Made by a program: the position numbers and the translations under genes. A stretch of DNA of 64,000 nucleotides. Origin: Streptomyces spinoverrucosus. GTDB lineage: Bacteria > Actinomycetota > Actinomycetes > Streptomycetales > Streptomycetaceae. The notes under the pieces are model-generated. The model saw only the letters and a program-made list of their open reading frames with translations, was not told the DNA's origin and did no database searches. This document shows, in pieces, positions 1 to 8,158 of the stretch. The stretch spans positions 4,910,001 through 4,974,000 of the forward strand of contig NZ_JADPZX010000001.1 of assembly GCF_015712165.1 (NCBI RefSeq), in the 5' to 3' direction. Within the stretch, counting starts at the first letter, position 1. Each line of letters starts with the position of its first letter.

Positions 1-63
1 GGCGACGACGGTGGCCAGGGAGAGGGTCGTGGTGGCAAGAGCGGTGGCGAGTCTGCGGCGCAT
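1..63 (-). CDS. Secreted protein, N-terminal signal peptide only (cut by window edge)
   Basis: Only the first 21 codons are in the window. They begin MRRRLATALATTT and continue as a hydrophobic Ala/Leu/Val stretch, which is a typical Sec signal peptide with an arginine-rich n-region. A GGAGG ribosome binding site lies at 71-75, 7 bases before the ATG at 63. Nothing can be said about the mature protein. The gene reads away from afsS on the same strand and is separated from it by the afsS terminator. Confidence 0.6.
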   Translation of the reverse strand, partial: MRRRLATALATTTLSLATVVA

Positions 64-266
64 TCCCACACCTCCATGAGGCTGCTGCCCGCCAGTCGGG
101 CAACAGGTTCATGACAAGATGATCGGGACGGTCGCAGCGCCTTCACACCGCGCGAGCCCTAATGATCCCTGAACACTCGGATCGGGTCGGCGATCGGAAC
201 GTGAACCTCCGGGGCGGACGTGAATAAGCGTCAACTGCGGTTTGCGCCAGGCACCTTGGAAACACC

Positions 267-305
267 TCGGCCGCGGCGGCTCCCCCTCCGCGCCGCCGCG
301 GCCGA
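267..305 (-). terminator. Rho-independent-type hairpin after afsS
   Basis: A perfect 14-bp GC stem (267-280 with 292-305) encloses an 11-base loop. It begins 18 bases beyond the afsS stop codon. There is no U-tract, which is usual for high-GC actinobacteria. Confidence 0.7.
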
Positions 306-322
306 TCCCCGTGCGAGGAGGT

Positions 323-505
323 CTACTTCGCCGGCTTGAGGGGCTCCGACGTCGCGTGGATGTCCTTCGTCTCCAGGGGCTCGTCCGTGGCGTGGATGTC
401 CCCCTGGGTCGTCGCACCGCCCTCGTTCTCCGACGCGTCGTCGGCCGCGGCGGGCTCGGAGGTGGCGTGGATGTCCTGCGGCTTGACGACGGTCTCGTCG
501 CTCAT
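323..505 (-). CDS. afsS: AfsS-like small regulator of secondary metabolism
   Basis: This 60-residue protein is made largely of three copies of the motif DIHAT(S/D)EP at residues 11-18, 36-43 and 48-55, joined by acidic linkers. AfsS of S. coelicolor is a protein of about 63 residues with repeated T/D-x-H-A motifs, encoded next to afsR. It is activated by AfsR and raises antibiotic production, though its biochemical mode of action is not settled. Repeat, size and position directly downstream of an AfsR gene all agree. I chose the ATG at 505 because GGGGAG lies 9 bases upstream; a longer reading from 562 has no such site. The long leader (506-724) suggests its own promoter, and a direct-repeat site lies near the end of afsR. 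Confidence 0.85.
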   Translation of the reverse strand: MSDETVVKPQDIHATSEPAAADDASENEGGATTQGDIHATDEPLETKDIHATSEPLKPAK

Positions 506-689
506 GATCGTTCGCTCCCCACTTGGAGTGTTGGGCCGTGACTTGAGGGCCCGCCCGGTCACTCCCCCGAGGGTGACCGAGACGGGCGTTCGAGCCGCTC
601 ACCATAGTTCGTAGGCCGGCGACCCGATGCGGTGACCCGTCTGCCCCCCGACGCGACGGTTCGGCCGCAGAAGAAGGATCGCGCGGGGC

Positions 690-707
690 GATAAACGAAT
701 GATGAAC
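690..707 (-). promoter_or_regulatory. Direct-repeat (AfsR/PhoP-type) operator candidate for afsS
   Basis: On the minus strand GTTCATC (707-701) is followed after four bases by GTTTATC (696-690), an exact 11-base period. Known PHO boxes are direct repeats of GTTCACC with this spacing, and AfsR and PhoP are reported to bind overlapping heptamer repeats at the afsS promoter. The site lies just past the afsR stop codon and about 185 bases ahead of the afsS start. I could not place a convincing -10 box. Confidence 0.5.
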
Positions 708-724
708 ACCCCGGCGGCGCGTGG

Positions 725-3670
725 TCAGGCCGCTCGCAGGGGCGTCAGCAGCGCGCGGACCTCGGCGGCCTCCGGCGAGTCCAACTCCTCGTAGACGCGG
801 ACGGCTTCCTGCCAGCAGACCTGCGCGCGCCCCGTGTGGCCGATGCCGGTCAGCGCATGGCCGAGGACGGTGAGGATGTTGGCCCGGCGCCAGTCCCCGC
901 CGATGCCACGCAGCACGGTCAGCGCCATCTCCGCGTTCGCGGCGGCCTGCGGGAAGCGCCGCCCGGCGATGTCGACCTCGGCCAGGCGGAAGAGGGTCAT
1001 GCCCTCCCACAGTCGCTGACGGCTGTCGCGGAAGACCTCCAGCGCCTCCAGGAGCCGGCCGGCCGCCGCGTCGAGCTGTCCGCTCTGCGTGAGCGCCATT
1101 CCCAGGGCGTAGCGGCCGTTGGCGCCGCGCATGGAGTTCCCCATGGTGTCGTAGATCTCCATGCCCTCCTGGGCGAGTGCGACGGCGCTCTGCGTACGCC
1201 CGGTCGCCAGGTGGATCCGGGAGAGGTTGCACAGTGCGCTGGCCTCGCCCGGCCGGTCTCGGAGGGTGCGGAAGTGCTCGATGGCCCGGGAGAGGTGTTC
1301 CTCGCCCTCCGAGTTGCGGTTCTGGTACAGCGCGATGACACCGCGGGCGTTGTGGGCCCAGCACACCGGCAGCAGGTCCGCCGCCTCGCGGGCCCGGCGA
1401 ATGACCTGCTCGGCCTCCCGGTCGGCCATGTCGAACCGCCCGCCGTCCAGGTGCGCGTGGGCCAGCGTCATCAGGGCCCGCGCCTCCTCCCGCGCCACGC
1501 CGACCTCGTGGGCGGCGTCCAGCAGGGCCCTCGCGGTGGCCTCGTACTCCCTGGAGTTGGCGCCCGACTCCGACAGGTCGTGCGCGGCCCACAGCAGGTC
1601 GATGGCCCGGCGGAGGCTGCCCGGCAGGCCGGCGCACTGCCGGGCGAACGCCAGCAGGCAGTTGGCCTCGGTGTAGAGCCAGTCCCGGGCCAAGGTGCGA
1701 TCCGGGAAGGCGAGGCCGGGACGGTCCGTGGCCGCGAGGTGGTCCACCAGCCGGTCCCCGGGCCGCTCGATCGCGTACACGGCCGCCGCCGTGGCCAGGT
1801 AGAAGTCCAGCAACCGCGACATCGCCGCGTCCCGCTCGCTCGGCGGGTGCTCGTCGCGTTCCGCGCAGGCGCGCGCGTAGAGGCGGACGAGATCATGGAA
1901 GCGGTATCGGCCGGGCGCCGCCGATTCCAGCAGGGAGGTGTCGACCAGCGACTCCAGCAGGTCCTCGGCGTCCTCGACGGCCAGGTCCAGCACCGCCGCC
2001 GCCCCCGCCAGCGAGATGTCCGGCCCGTCGGCAAGGCCCAGCAGGCGGAACGCGCGGGCCTGGGCCGGTTCCAGCTGGCCGTACCCGAGCTCGAAGGTCG
2101 CCTTCACCGCCAGGTCGCCGGCCTGGAGTTCGTCCAGCCTGCGGCGTTCGTCCGCGAGCTTCGCCGCCAGCACCGAGACCGTCCAGGTGCGGCGGGCCGC
2201 CAGGCGGGACGCGGCGATACGGATCGCCAGCGGGAGGAAACCGCACGCCGCGACCACGTCCAGCGCCGCCTCCCGTTCGGCGGCCACCCTCTCCTCGCCC
2301 ACGATCTTCGTGAACAGGGACAGTGCCTCGTCCGGGGACATCACGTCCAGGTCGACCAGGTGCGCCCCGGCGAGGTCCACCATCCGCACCCGGGACGTCA
2401 CGAGCGCCGCGCACCCCTCCGTCCCGGGCAGCAGCGGCCGTACCTGCGCGGCGTCACGGGCGTTGTCCAGCAGGACCAGCACCCGGCGTCCGTCCAGCAC
2501 CGACCGGTACAGCGCCGCACGCTCCTGAAGCGAGTCCGGGATCGCCGAGTCGGCCGTGCCGAGGGCCCGCAGGAACGAGCCCAGCACCGTCTCCGGCTCC
2601 GCCGCCCGCGGACCGGCGCCCCGCAGATCGACGTACAACTGCCCGTCCGGGAACGCCGACCGCGCCTGATGCGCGACATGGACCGCCAGCGTCGTCTTGC
2701 CGACCCCGCCGATCCCGGCCAGTGCCGAGACGGCCATCACCCGGCCCTCCGCCGACGCCAGCACCTCACTCAGCTCGGCCACGAAGGACGCGCGGCCCGT
2801 GAAGTCGGGGACGGTCGCCGGGAGTTGTGCCGGGCGGACCGGGGGCGCGGCCGGTTCCGCGACCGGCGCCGACGGCTCCGCCAGCCCGGGGTCCGCCGTC
2901 AGGATCCGCTGCTGCAACTCCCGCAGCCCCGGCCGTGGGTCCACGCCCAGCTCGTCCGCCAGCAGGCGCCGCGTGTCGGCGTACACCGCCAGCGCCTCCG
3001 CCTGCCGGCCGGACCGGTACAGCGCCAGCATCAGCAGCTCCCGCAGCCGCTCCCGGAGCGGGTGCGCCGCCGTCAGGGCGGTCAGCTCGGAGACCGCCTC
3101 CGCGTGGCGGCCCTGCTCCAGGTCCATGTCCAGGCGAGACTCCAGGAGTTGCAGCCGCCACTCCTCCAGCCGTACCCGCTGGGTATCGGCGTACGGCCCC
3201 GGCACCCCCGCCAGCGCCTCCCCGTCCCACAGGGCCAGCGCCCGCCCCAGCAGCTCCCGCGCCCGGCCGAGATCCCCGGCGGCCCGCGCCTTCTCGGCGT
3301 CCGCCGCCAGCTCCTGCGCCACCGCCAGGTCCAGGGCGCCGTCCCCGACCGACCGGATCGCGTAGCCGCCCGACTCACTCACCAGCACCTCGGGGTCCAG
3401 CGCCTTGCGCAGCCGCGAGGCATACGTCCGCACCGCCGCGAGCGCCTGCGACGGCGGCTCCTCGCCCCACAGCGCGTCGATCAGCTGCGCCGCGGTCGCC
3501 GTACGGCCCTCGCGCAGCAGCAGCGCGGCCAGCAGGGCGCGTTGCTGCGGGGAACCCGTGGCCAGCGGCTCGTCACCGCGCCAGGCACGCACCGGTCCGA
3601 GCACACCGAAGCGCAGCGCGACGGGCTCGTGCGCACCGCCCGGACGCCTCTGTGCCGGCACCCCGTCCAT
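725..3670 (-). CDS. afsR: AfsR-type SARP transcriptional regulator with NB-ARC and TPR domains
   Basis: A 981-residue pleiotropic regulator, close to the 993 residues of S. coelicolor AfsR. It contains an OmpR-like winged-helix DNA-binding domain (about residues 15-100), a bacterial transcriptional activator domain (about 105-250), and an NB-ARC ATPase with Walker A GIGGVGKTT (Lys325) and a VLVLLDNARD Walker B. C-terminal TPR repeats run from about residue 620 to the end. In the family, Ser/Thr phosphorylation by AfsK-type kinases raises DNA binding, and the main target is afsS, which lies next door. The ATG at 3670 has GGGGGA upstream and gives the family's usual N-terminus; an earlier in-frame start at 3697 adds nine residues without a ribosome site. 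The gene is divergent from the catabolic operon starting at 3897. Confidence 0.93.
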   Translation of the reverse strand: MDGVPAQRRPGGAHEPVALRFGVLGPVRAWRGDEPLATGSPQQRALLAALLLREGRTATAAQLIDALWGEEPPSQALAAVRTYASRLRKALDPEVLVSESGGYAIRSVGDGALDLAVAQELAADAEKARAAGDLGRARELLGRALALWDGEALAGVPGPYADTQRVRLEEWRLQLLESRLDMDLEQGRHAEAVSELTALTAAHPLRERLRELLMLALYRSGRQAEALAVYADTRRLLADELGVDPRPGLRELQQRILTADPGLAEPSAPVAEPAAPPVRPAQLPATVPDFTGRASFVAELSEVLASAEGRVMAVSALAGIGGVGKTTLAVHVAHQARSAFPDGQLYVDLRGAGPRAAEPETVLGSFLRALGTADSAIPDSLQERAALYRSVLDGRRVLVLLDNARDAAQVRPLLPGTEGCAALVTSRVRMVDLAGAHLVDLDVMSPDEALSLFTKIVGEERVAAEREAALDVVAACGFLPLAIRIAASRLAARRTWTVSVLAAKLADERRRLDELQAGDLAVKATFELGYGQLEPAQARAFRLLGLADGPDISLAGAAAVLDLAVEDAEDLLESLVDTSLLESAAPGRYRFHDLVRLYARACAERDEHPPSERDAAMSRLLDFYLATAAAVYAIERPGDRLVDHLAATDRPGLAFPDRTLARDWLYTEANCLLAFARQCAGLPGSLRRAIDLLWAAHDLSESGANSREYEATARALLDAAHEVGVAREEARALMTLAHAHLDGGRFDMADREAEQVIRRAREAADLLPVCWAHNARGVIALYQNRNSEGEEHLSRAIEHFRTLRDRPGEASALCNLSRIHLATGRTQSAVALAQEGMEIYDTMGNSMRGANGRYALGMALTQSGQLDAAAGRLLEALEVFRDSRQRLWEGMTLFRLAEVDIAGRRFPQAAANAEMALTVLRGIGGDWRRANILTVLGHALTGIGHTGRAQVCWQEAVRVYEELDSPEAAEVRALLTPLRAA

Positions 3671-3861
3671 AGCCGTCCCCCTAGACAACCTGAGCAACCC
3701 TGTCAGTTTGCCTTGCTCATGGCAGATGCGTCAGCCGCCGAGACCGCAGTCACAGCGGGGTGTACGGGATCCCACAACCCCCACACACCCTCTTCGCACA
3801 CTTCCGCACTGACCTGAGCACGAAGGGGCGTCCGAGATACACCCGGCCGGGAGCGAGACAG

Positions 3862-3890
3862 CTGACGGACCGTCAGATCAGCGCTACCGT
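3862..3890 (+). promoter_or_regulatory. Promoter with overlapping palindromic operator; likely leaderless transcript
   Basis: The perfect palindrome CTGACGGACCGTCAG occupies 3862-3876. Its first six bases, CTGACG, make a good -35 box. After exactly 17 bases comes TACCGT (3885-3890) as the -10 box, followed by six bases and the ATG at 3897. No Shine-Dalgarno sequence precedes that ATG, so transcription probably starts at or next to it. A repressor bound to the palindrome would cover the -35 box. Four related sites occur elsewhere in the window. Confidence 0.72.
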
Positions 3891-3896
3891 GCCCCC

Positions 3897-5117
3897 ATGG
3901 ACAACGAATTCCCCCGGATCATCTCCGTCGACGACCACACCGTCGAACCCCCGAACGTCTGGCAGGACCGCCTCCCCAGGAAGTACGCCGACACCGGCCC
4001 CCGCATAGTCCGCGCCCCGCTGAAGGAGATGAGCTTCCTCGGCGGCCGCTTCAAGCCCGTCATGGGCCGGCCCGGCGACGACGGCCCGATCGGCGACTGG
4101 TGGATCTACGAGGACCTGCACCGGCCCCTCACCCGCCTCGACACCGCCGTGGGATACGGCAGGGACGAGATCAAGCTGGAGGTCATCACCTACGAGCAGA
4201 TGCGCCAGGGCTCCTACGACGTCCCCGCCCGCCTCGCCGACATGGACGTCAACCACGTCCAGTCCGCCCTCTGCTTCCCCACCTTCCCCCGCTTCTGCGG
4301 CCAGACCTTCACCGAGGCCGAGGACCACGAACTCGGCCTGCTCTGCGTCCGCGCCTACAACGACTGGATGGTGGAGGAGTGGTGCGGGCCCAAGGCCCAG
4401 GGCCGGCTGATCCCGCTCGTCATCATCCCCCTGTGGGACGCCGAGCTGGCCGCCGCGGAGGTCCGCCGCAACGCCGCGCGCGGTGTCCGCGCCGTCGCCT
4501 TCTCCGAGATACCCCCGCACCTCGGCCTCCCCTCCGTCCACACCGACGACTGGGATCCCTTCCTCGCCGCCTGCGACGAGACCGGCACGGTCGTCGCGAT
4601 GCACATCGGCTCCAGCAGCCGGATGCCCTCCACCTCCGCCGACGCCCCACCCGCCGTCGGCTCCACCATCACCTTCGCCAACTGCTGCTTCTCGATGGTC
4701 GACTGGCTGATGAGCGGCAAGTTCGAGCGCTTCCCGAACCTCAGGGTCATGTACGCGGAGGGCCAGATCGGGTGGATCCCGTACATCCTGGAGCGCGCCG
4801 ACGTCGTCTGGGAGGAGAACCGTGGCTGGGGCGGAGTCGCCGACAAGGTCCACCGGCCGCCGTCCGAGCTGTTCGCCGAGCACGTCTACGGCTGCTTCTT
4901 CGACGACGCCTTCGGGCTCAGGAACCTGGACGCGATCGGCGTCGGCAACGTCCTGTACGAGACCGACTACCCGCACTCCGACTCCACCTGGCCGAAGTCC
5001 CGCGAGGTCGGCGAGGCCCAGATGGGGCATCTGGACCCCCAGGTCGTCGAGCGGATCGTACGGGGTAACGCGATCGAGCTGCTGAGGCTGACGGAGGACG
5101 GCCTGTGGGCACCATGA
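3897..5117 (+). CDS. Amidohydrolase-2 family TIM-barrel metal-dependent hydrolase
   Basis: This 406-residue protein belongs to the amidohydrolase-2 family (ACMSD/decarboxylase-like). It shows the N-terminal metal motif SVDDHTVEP (Asp12-x-His14) and a C-terminal ETDYPHSD segment carrying the catalytic Asp. Members hydrolyse or decarboxylate ring-cleavage products and related compounds; the substrate here is unknown. It is the first gene of an operon, overlapping the next gene by ATGA. The ATG lacks a Shine-Dalgarno sequence and probably begins a leaderless mRNA under the CTGACGG palindrome. The gene set (this hydrolase, LLM oxidoreductase, SDR) looks catabolic. Confidence 0.85.
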   Translation: MDNEFPRIISVDDHTVEPPNVWQDRLPRKYADTGPRIVRAPLKEMSFLGGRFKPVMGRPGDDGPIGDWWIYEDLHRPLTRLDTAVGYGRDEIKLEVITYEQMRQGSYDVPARLADMDVNHVQSALCFPTFPRFCGQTFTEAEDHELGLLCVRAYNDWMVEEWCGPKAQGRLIPLVIIPLWDAELAAAEVRRNAARGVRAVAFSEIPPHLGLPSVHTDDWDPFLAACDETGTVVAMHIGSSSRMPSTSADAPPAVGSTITFANCCFSMVDWLMSGKFERFPNLRVMYAEGQIGWIPYILERADVVWEENRGWGGVADKVHRPPSELFAEHVYGCFFDDAFGLRNLDAIGVGNVLYETDYPHSDSTWPKSREVGEAQMGHLDPQVVERIVRGNAIELLRLTEDGLWAP

Positions 5118-6070
5118 GCCGACTCCGCTACGGCATCCAGCTCCCGGTCCAGTCCCAGAGCACGATCTACGCCGAGCCCTGGGAGGCCGCCGCCGGCCCG
5201 GGCGACCTCGTGGCGGTCGCCCGCGCCGCCGACCGGGCCGGCTTCGACTACATCGCCTGCTGCGACCACGTCGCCGTCCCGCGCCGACTCGCCTCCGCGA
5301 TGAGCACGGTCTGGTACGACCCCGTGGCCACCCTCGCCCACCTGGCGGCCGTCACCGAACGCGTCCGGCTGCTCTCGCACGTCGCCGTCGTCGGCCTGCG
5401 CCACCCGCTCGTCACCGCCAAGCAGTACGCCACCCTCGATCACCTCAGCGGCGGGCGCCTGATCCTGGGCGTGGGGGCCGGGCACGTGCGGGAGGAGTTC
5501 GAGGCGCTCGGCGTGGAGTTCGGGCAGCGCGGGGCCGTGCTGGACGAGACGATCGACGCGCTGCGGGCCGCGCTCGGGCCCGAGGAGTTTCCGGTGCACC
5601 ACGGGAAGCGGTACGACTTCGAGGGGCTCGGCCAGCGGCCCCGCCCCGCCCAGTCGTCCATCCCCGTCTGGGTCGGCGGATCGTCCCCGGCGGCCATACG
5701 TCGGGCCGCGCTGAAGGGGGACGGCTGGCTGCCCCAGGGCGATCCACGGGACCGGCTGCCGCAGCAGATCGCCACCCTGCGGCGGCTGCGCGCGGAGGCG
5801 GCCCGCGGCGGAGCCGCTCAGGGGCGCGGTGAGGCGCCGCTCACCGTCGGCGCGATCGCCGAGCCGCTGTACGTCGGCACGCCCACCTGGGACGTCGGGC
5901 GGCGCACGCTCACCGGCCCGCCCGACGCCCTCGCCGAGTCACTGCGGGCGTACCGGGCGATGGGCGTGCACCAGATCCAGGTGCGGTTCCGCAGCCGGGA
6001 CCGCGCCGAACTCACCGACCAGATCGAGGCGTTCGGGAGCGACATCGGCCCGCTGCTGACGGAGGAATGA
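5114..6070 (+). CDS. LLM-class F420-dependent oxidoreductase (Rv2161c-like)
   Basis: A 318-residue luciferase-like TIM-barrel oxidoreductase. The N-terminus (RYGIQLPVQSQ), the CDHV segment around residues 46-49, the ATLDHLSGGRLILGVGAG segment around residues 107-124 and the VWVGGSSPAAIRRAA segment are those of the F420-binding Rv2161c branch. Such enzymes carry out hydride transfer or monooxygenation with F420 or flavin. The start is the ATG at 5114 inside the ATGA overlap with the upstream gene, which implies translational coupling. An in-frame GTG at 5105 is also possible. The F420 cofactor can be made in this organism, since fbiC is at 19.7 kb. Confidence 0.87.
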   Translation: MSRLRYGIQLPVQSQSTIYAEPWEAAAGPGDLVAVARAADRAGFDYIACCDHVAVPRRLASAMSTVWYDPVATLAHLAAVTERVRLLSHVAVVGLRHPLVTAKQYATLDHLSGGRLILGVGAGHVREEFEALGVEFGQRGAVLDETIDALRAALGPEEFPVHHGKRYDFEGLGQRPRPAQSSIPVWVGGSSPAAIRRAALKGDGWLPQGDPRDRLPQQIATLRRLRAEAARGGAAQGRGEAPLTVGAIAEPLYVGTPTWDVGRRTLTGPPDALAESLRAYRAMGVHQIQVRFRSRDRAELTDQIEAFGSDIGPLLTEE

Positions 6071-6073
6071 GTG

Positions 6074-6844
6074 ATGGGCAAACTGGACGGACGTGTCGTG
6101 ATCGTCACCGGCGCGGCACGCGGGCAGGGGGAGCAGGAGGCCCGGCTGTTCCGCGCGGAGGGCGCCGAGGTCGTCGTCACCGACGTCCTCGACGACCAGG
6201 GCGAGGCCCTCGCCAAGGAACTCGGCGGGCGGTACGTCCATCTCGACGTGAGCCGCGAGGACCAGTGGTCCGCCGCCGTCGCCGCCACCAAGGAGGCGTA
6301 CGGCCGGATCGACGGGCTCGTCAACAACGCCGGCATCCTGCGCTTCAACGCCCTGGTGGACACTCCGTTGGACGAGTTCATGCAGGTCGTGCGGGTCAAC
6401 CAGGTCGGCTGCTTCCTCGGCATCCGGGCCGTCGCCCCGGAGATGACGGACGGCGGCACGATCGTGAACACCGCCTCGTACACGGGGATGACCGGAATGG
6501 CCGCCGTCGGCACGTACGCGGCGACCAAGCACGCCGTCCTCGGCCTCACCCGCGTCGCCGCCCTGGAGCTGGCGCACCGGGGGATCCGGGTCAACGCCGT
6601 CTGCCCCGGCGCCGTCGACACGGCGATGTCCAACCCGGCCCGCCTGGATCCGGACGCGGACCCCGAGGAGACCAGCAAGGCCCTCGACGCGCTGTACCGG
6701 CGGCTGGTGCCGTTGGGCCGGGTGGGGCGGCCGGAGGAGGTGGCCCGGCTCGCCCTCTTCCTCAGCTGCGAGGACTCCTCCTACATCACCGGGCAGCCGT
6801 TCGTGATCGACGGTGGCTGGCTGGCGGGGCTCAGCATCGTCTGA
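6074..6844 (+). CDS. Short-chain dehydrogenase/reductase
   Basis: A 256-residue classical SDR with the nucleotide motif TGAARGQG (residues 12-19), the structural NNAGIL motif, a catalytic Ser in NTASYTG and the YAATKHA Tyr/Lys pair. It oxidises a hydroxyl or reduces a carbonyl with NAD(P)H. The ATG at 6074 follows GGAGG at 6061-6065; an in-frame GTG at 6071 is less well spaced. It is the third gene of the operon, three bases after the LLM gene. Its stop codon overlaps a degenerate copy of the regulon palindrome. Confidence 0.88.
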   Translation: MGKLDGRVVIVTGAARGQGEQEARLFRAEGAEVVVTDVLDDQGEALAKELGGRYVHLDVSREDQWSAAVAATKEAYGRIDGLVNNAGILRFNALVDTPLDEFMQVVRVNQVGCFLGIRAVAPEMTDGGTIVNTASYTGMTGMAAVGTYAATKHAVLGLTRVAALELAHRGIRVNAVCPGAVDTAMSNPARLDPDADPEETSKALDALYRRLVPLGRVGRPEEVARLALFLSCEDSSYITGQPFVIDGGWLAGLSIV

Positions 6845-6855
6845 TGGAGCGTCAG
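6841..6855. promoter_or_regulatory. Degenerate copy of the CTGACGG palindrome
   Basis: CTGATGGAGCGTCAG overlaps the SDR stop codon and differs from CTGACGGATCGTCAG at two positions. A possible promoter follows at once: TTGACG at 6859-6864, 17 bases, then CAGAGT at 6882-6887. With the perfect site at 6903 it gives two operators in front of the second operon. Confidence 0.55.
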
Positions 6856-6902
6856 CTATTGACGGTGCATGCGGGCGGTGTCAGAGTCGGCCGCATCACG
6901 AT

Positions 6903-6917
6903 CTGACGGATCGTCAG
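6903..6917. promoter_or_regulatory. Operator palindrome CTGACGGATCGTCAG
   Basis: Two 6-bp arms (CTGACG, CGTCAG) flank a 3-base centre, 28 bases upstream of the ATG at 6945. It matches the site before the amidohydrolase at 14 of 15 positions and is identical to the site at 29847. Confidence 0.72.
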
Positions 6918-6944
6918 AGACGGAACAGGGGACGGTGAACCTCC

Positions 6945-8063
6945 ATGGAATTCGGGCTCTTCGTACAGGGATACGTGGGCAAGCGCGCCGAGACCGACCC
7001 GCTCGCCGAGCACAAGGCGCTGATGGAGGAGACCGAGTACGTCATCGAGGCGGACCGGTCCGGCTTCAAGTACGCCTGGGCGTCCGAGCACCACTTCCTG
7101 GAGGAGTACTCGCACCTCTCCGCCAACGACGTGTTCCTGGGCTACCTCGCGCATGCGACGGAGCGCATTCATCTGGGCTCGGGGATCTTCAATCCCCTCG
7201 CCCAGGTCAACCACCCCGTGAAGGTCGCCGAGAAGGTGGCCATGCTGGATCACCTCAGCGAGGGGCGCTTCGAGTTCGGCAGCGGGCGGGGGGCCGGGTC
7301 GCACGAGATCCTCGGGTTCATCCCTGGTGTGACAGACATGAACTACACCAAGGAGATCTGGGAGGAGACCATCGCCGAGTTCCCCAAGATGTGGCTCCAG
7401 GACGAGTACGCCGGCTTCCAGGGCAAGCACTGGTCGCTGCCGCCGAGGAAGGTGCTGCCGAAGCCGTACGGGACGTCGCACCCCGCGATGTGGTACGCGG
7501 CCGGGTCGCCGCCGTCGTACGCCATGGCGGCGAAGAAGGGGCTCGGGGTGCTGGGCTTCAGCGTGCAGAAGGTGTCCGACATGGAGTGGGTGCTGGAGCA
7601 GTACAAGACGGCGATCGTGGACGCGGAGCCGGTGGGGGACTTCGTCAACGACAACGTGATGGTGACGACCACCGCGATCTGCGCGCCGACGCATGAGGAG
7701 GCGATACGGGTCGCTGTCGAGGGTGGGCTGCACTACCTGCCGTCGCTGGTGTTCCGGTACCACGACACGTTTCCGCGGCCCGAGGGGTTTCCGGTGTGGC
7801 CGGAGACGTTGCCGGAGTACACGGCGGAGTTCGTCGAGGTGCTCATCGAGGAGGAGCTGCTCATCTGTGGGGATCCGGATGAGGTGCTGCGGCAGTGCAA
7901 GCGGTGGGAGCAGGCGGGGGCCGATCAGTTGAGCTTCGGGTTGCCGGTGGGGGTGCCGAAGGAGGAGACGTTGCGCACGATTCGGCTGATTGGGGAGCAC
8001 GTGATCCCGAAGATCGATACGGATCCTGTGCATCGGACGTCCCGGTTCCGGGCCGCCGTGTGA
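6945..8063 (+). CDS. LLM-class flavin-dependent oxidoreductase (bacterial luciferase-like)
   Basis: A 372-residue luciferase-like monooxygenase. It begins MEFGLFVQGYVG and carries the SEHHFLEEYSHLS segment (about residues 47-59) and the KVAMLDHLSEGRFEFGSGRG segment typical of flavin- or F420-using LLM proteins. It is a different branch from the 318-residue LLM protein upstream. It heads the second half of the catabolic block behind two operator palindromes. The ribosome site is weak (GGGGACGG about 9 bases upstream). The substrate is unknown; neighbouring deacylase and aldehyde dehydrogenase genes suggest stepwise breakdown of one compound. Confidence 0.86.
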   Translation: MEFGLFVQGYVGKRAETDPLAEHKALMEETEYVIEADRSGFKYAWASEHHFLEEYSHLSANDVFLGYLAHATERIHLGSGIFNPLAQVNHPVKVAEKVAMLDHLSEGRFEFGSGRGAGSHEILGFIPGVTDMNYTKEIWEETIAEFPKMWLQDEYAGFQGKHWSLPPRKVLPKPYGTSHPAMWYAAGSPPSYAMAAKKGLGVLGFSVQKVSDMEWVLEQYKTAIVDAEPVGDFVNDNVMVTTTAICAPTHEEAIRVAVEGGLHYLPSLVFRYHDTFPRPEGFPVWPETLPEYTAEFVEVLIEEELLICGDPDEVLRQCKRWEQAGADQLSFGLPVGVPKEETLRTIRLIGEHVIPKIDTDPVHRTSRFRAAV

Positions 8064-8078
8064 TCGCCGTTGCGGGGT

Positions 8079-8119
8079 GCGGGTTCGTCGTGGTTGCTCG
8101 CGCAGTTCCCCGCGCCCCC
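8079..8119 (-). repeat. Dispersed Streptomyces intergenic repeat, copy 1
   Basis: Read on the minus strand it starts with a GGGGGCGCGGGGAACTGCGCGA core, then a partly conserved tail ending in CCGCAC. The same element, in the other orientation, lies at 19600-19641. I recognise it as a short element found many times between genes in Streptomyces genomes; its function is unknown. Confidence 0.7.
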
Positions 8120-8158
8120 AGGTAGGCAAGTCCACCGCACCTCAAGGAGGTGAACCCC

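Noticed and set aside
836..3817. A 993-codon plus-strand open frame
   Set aside because: It is antisense to afsR, has the Arg/Gly/Pro/His composition typical of high-GC shadow frames, and contains no domain.
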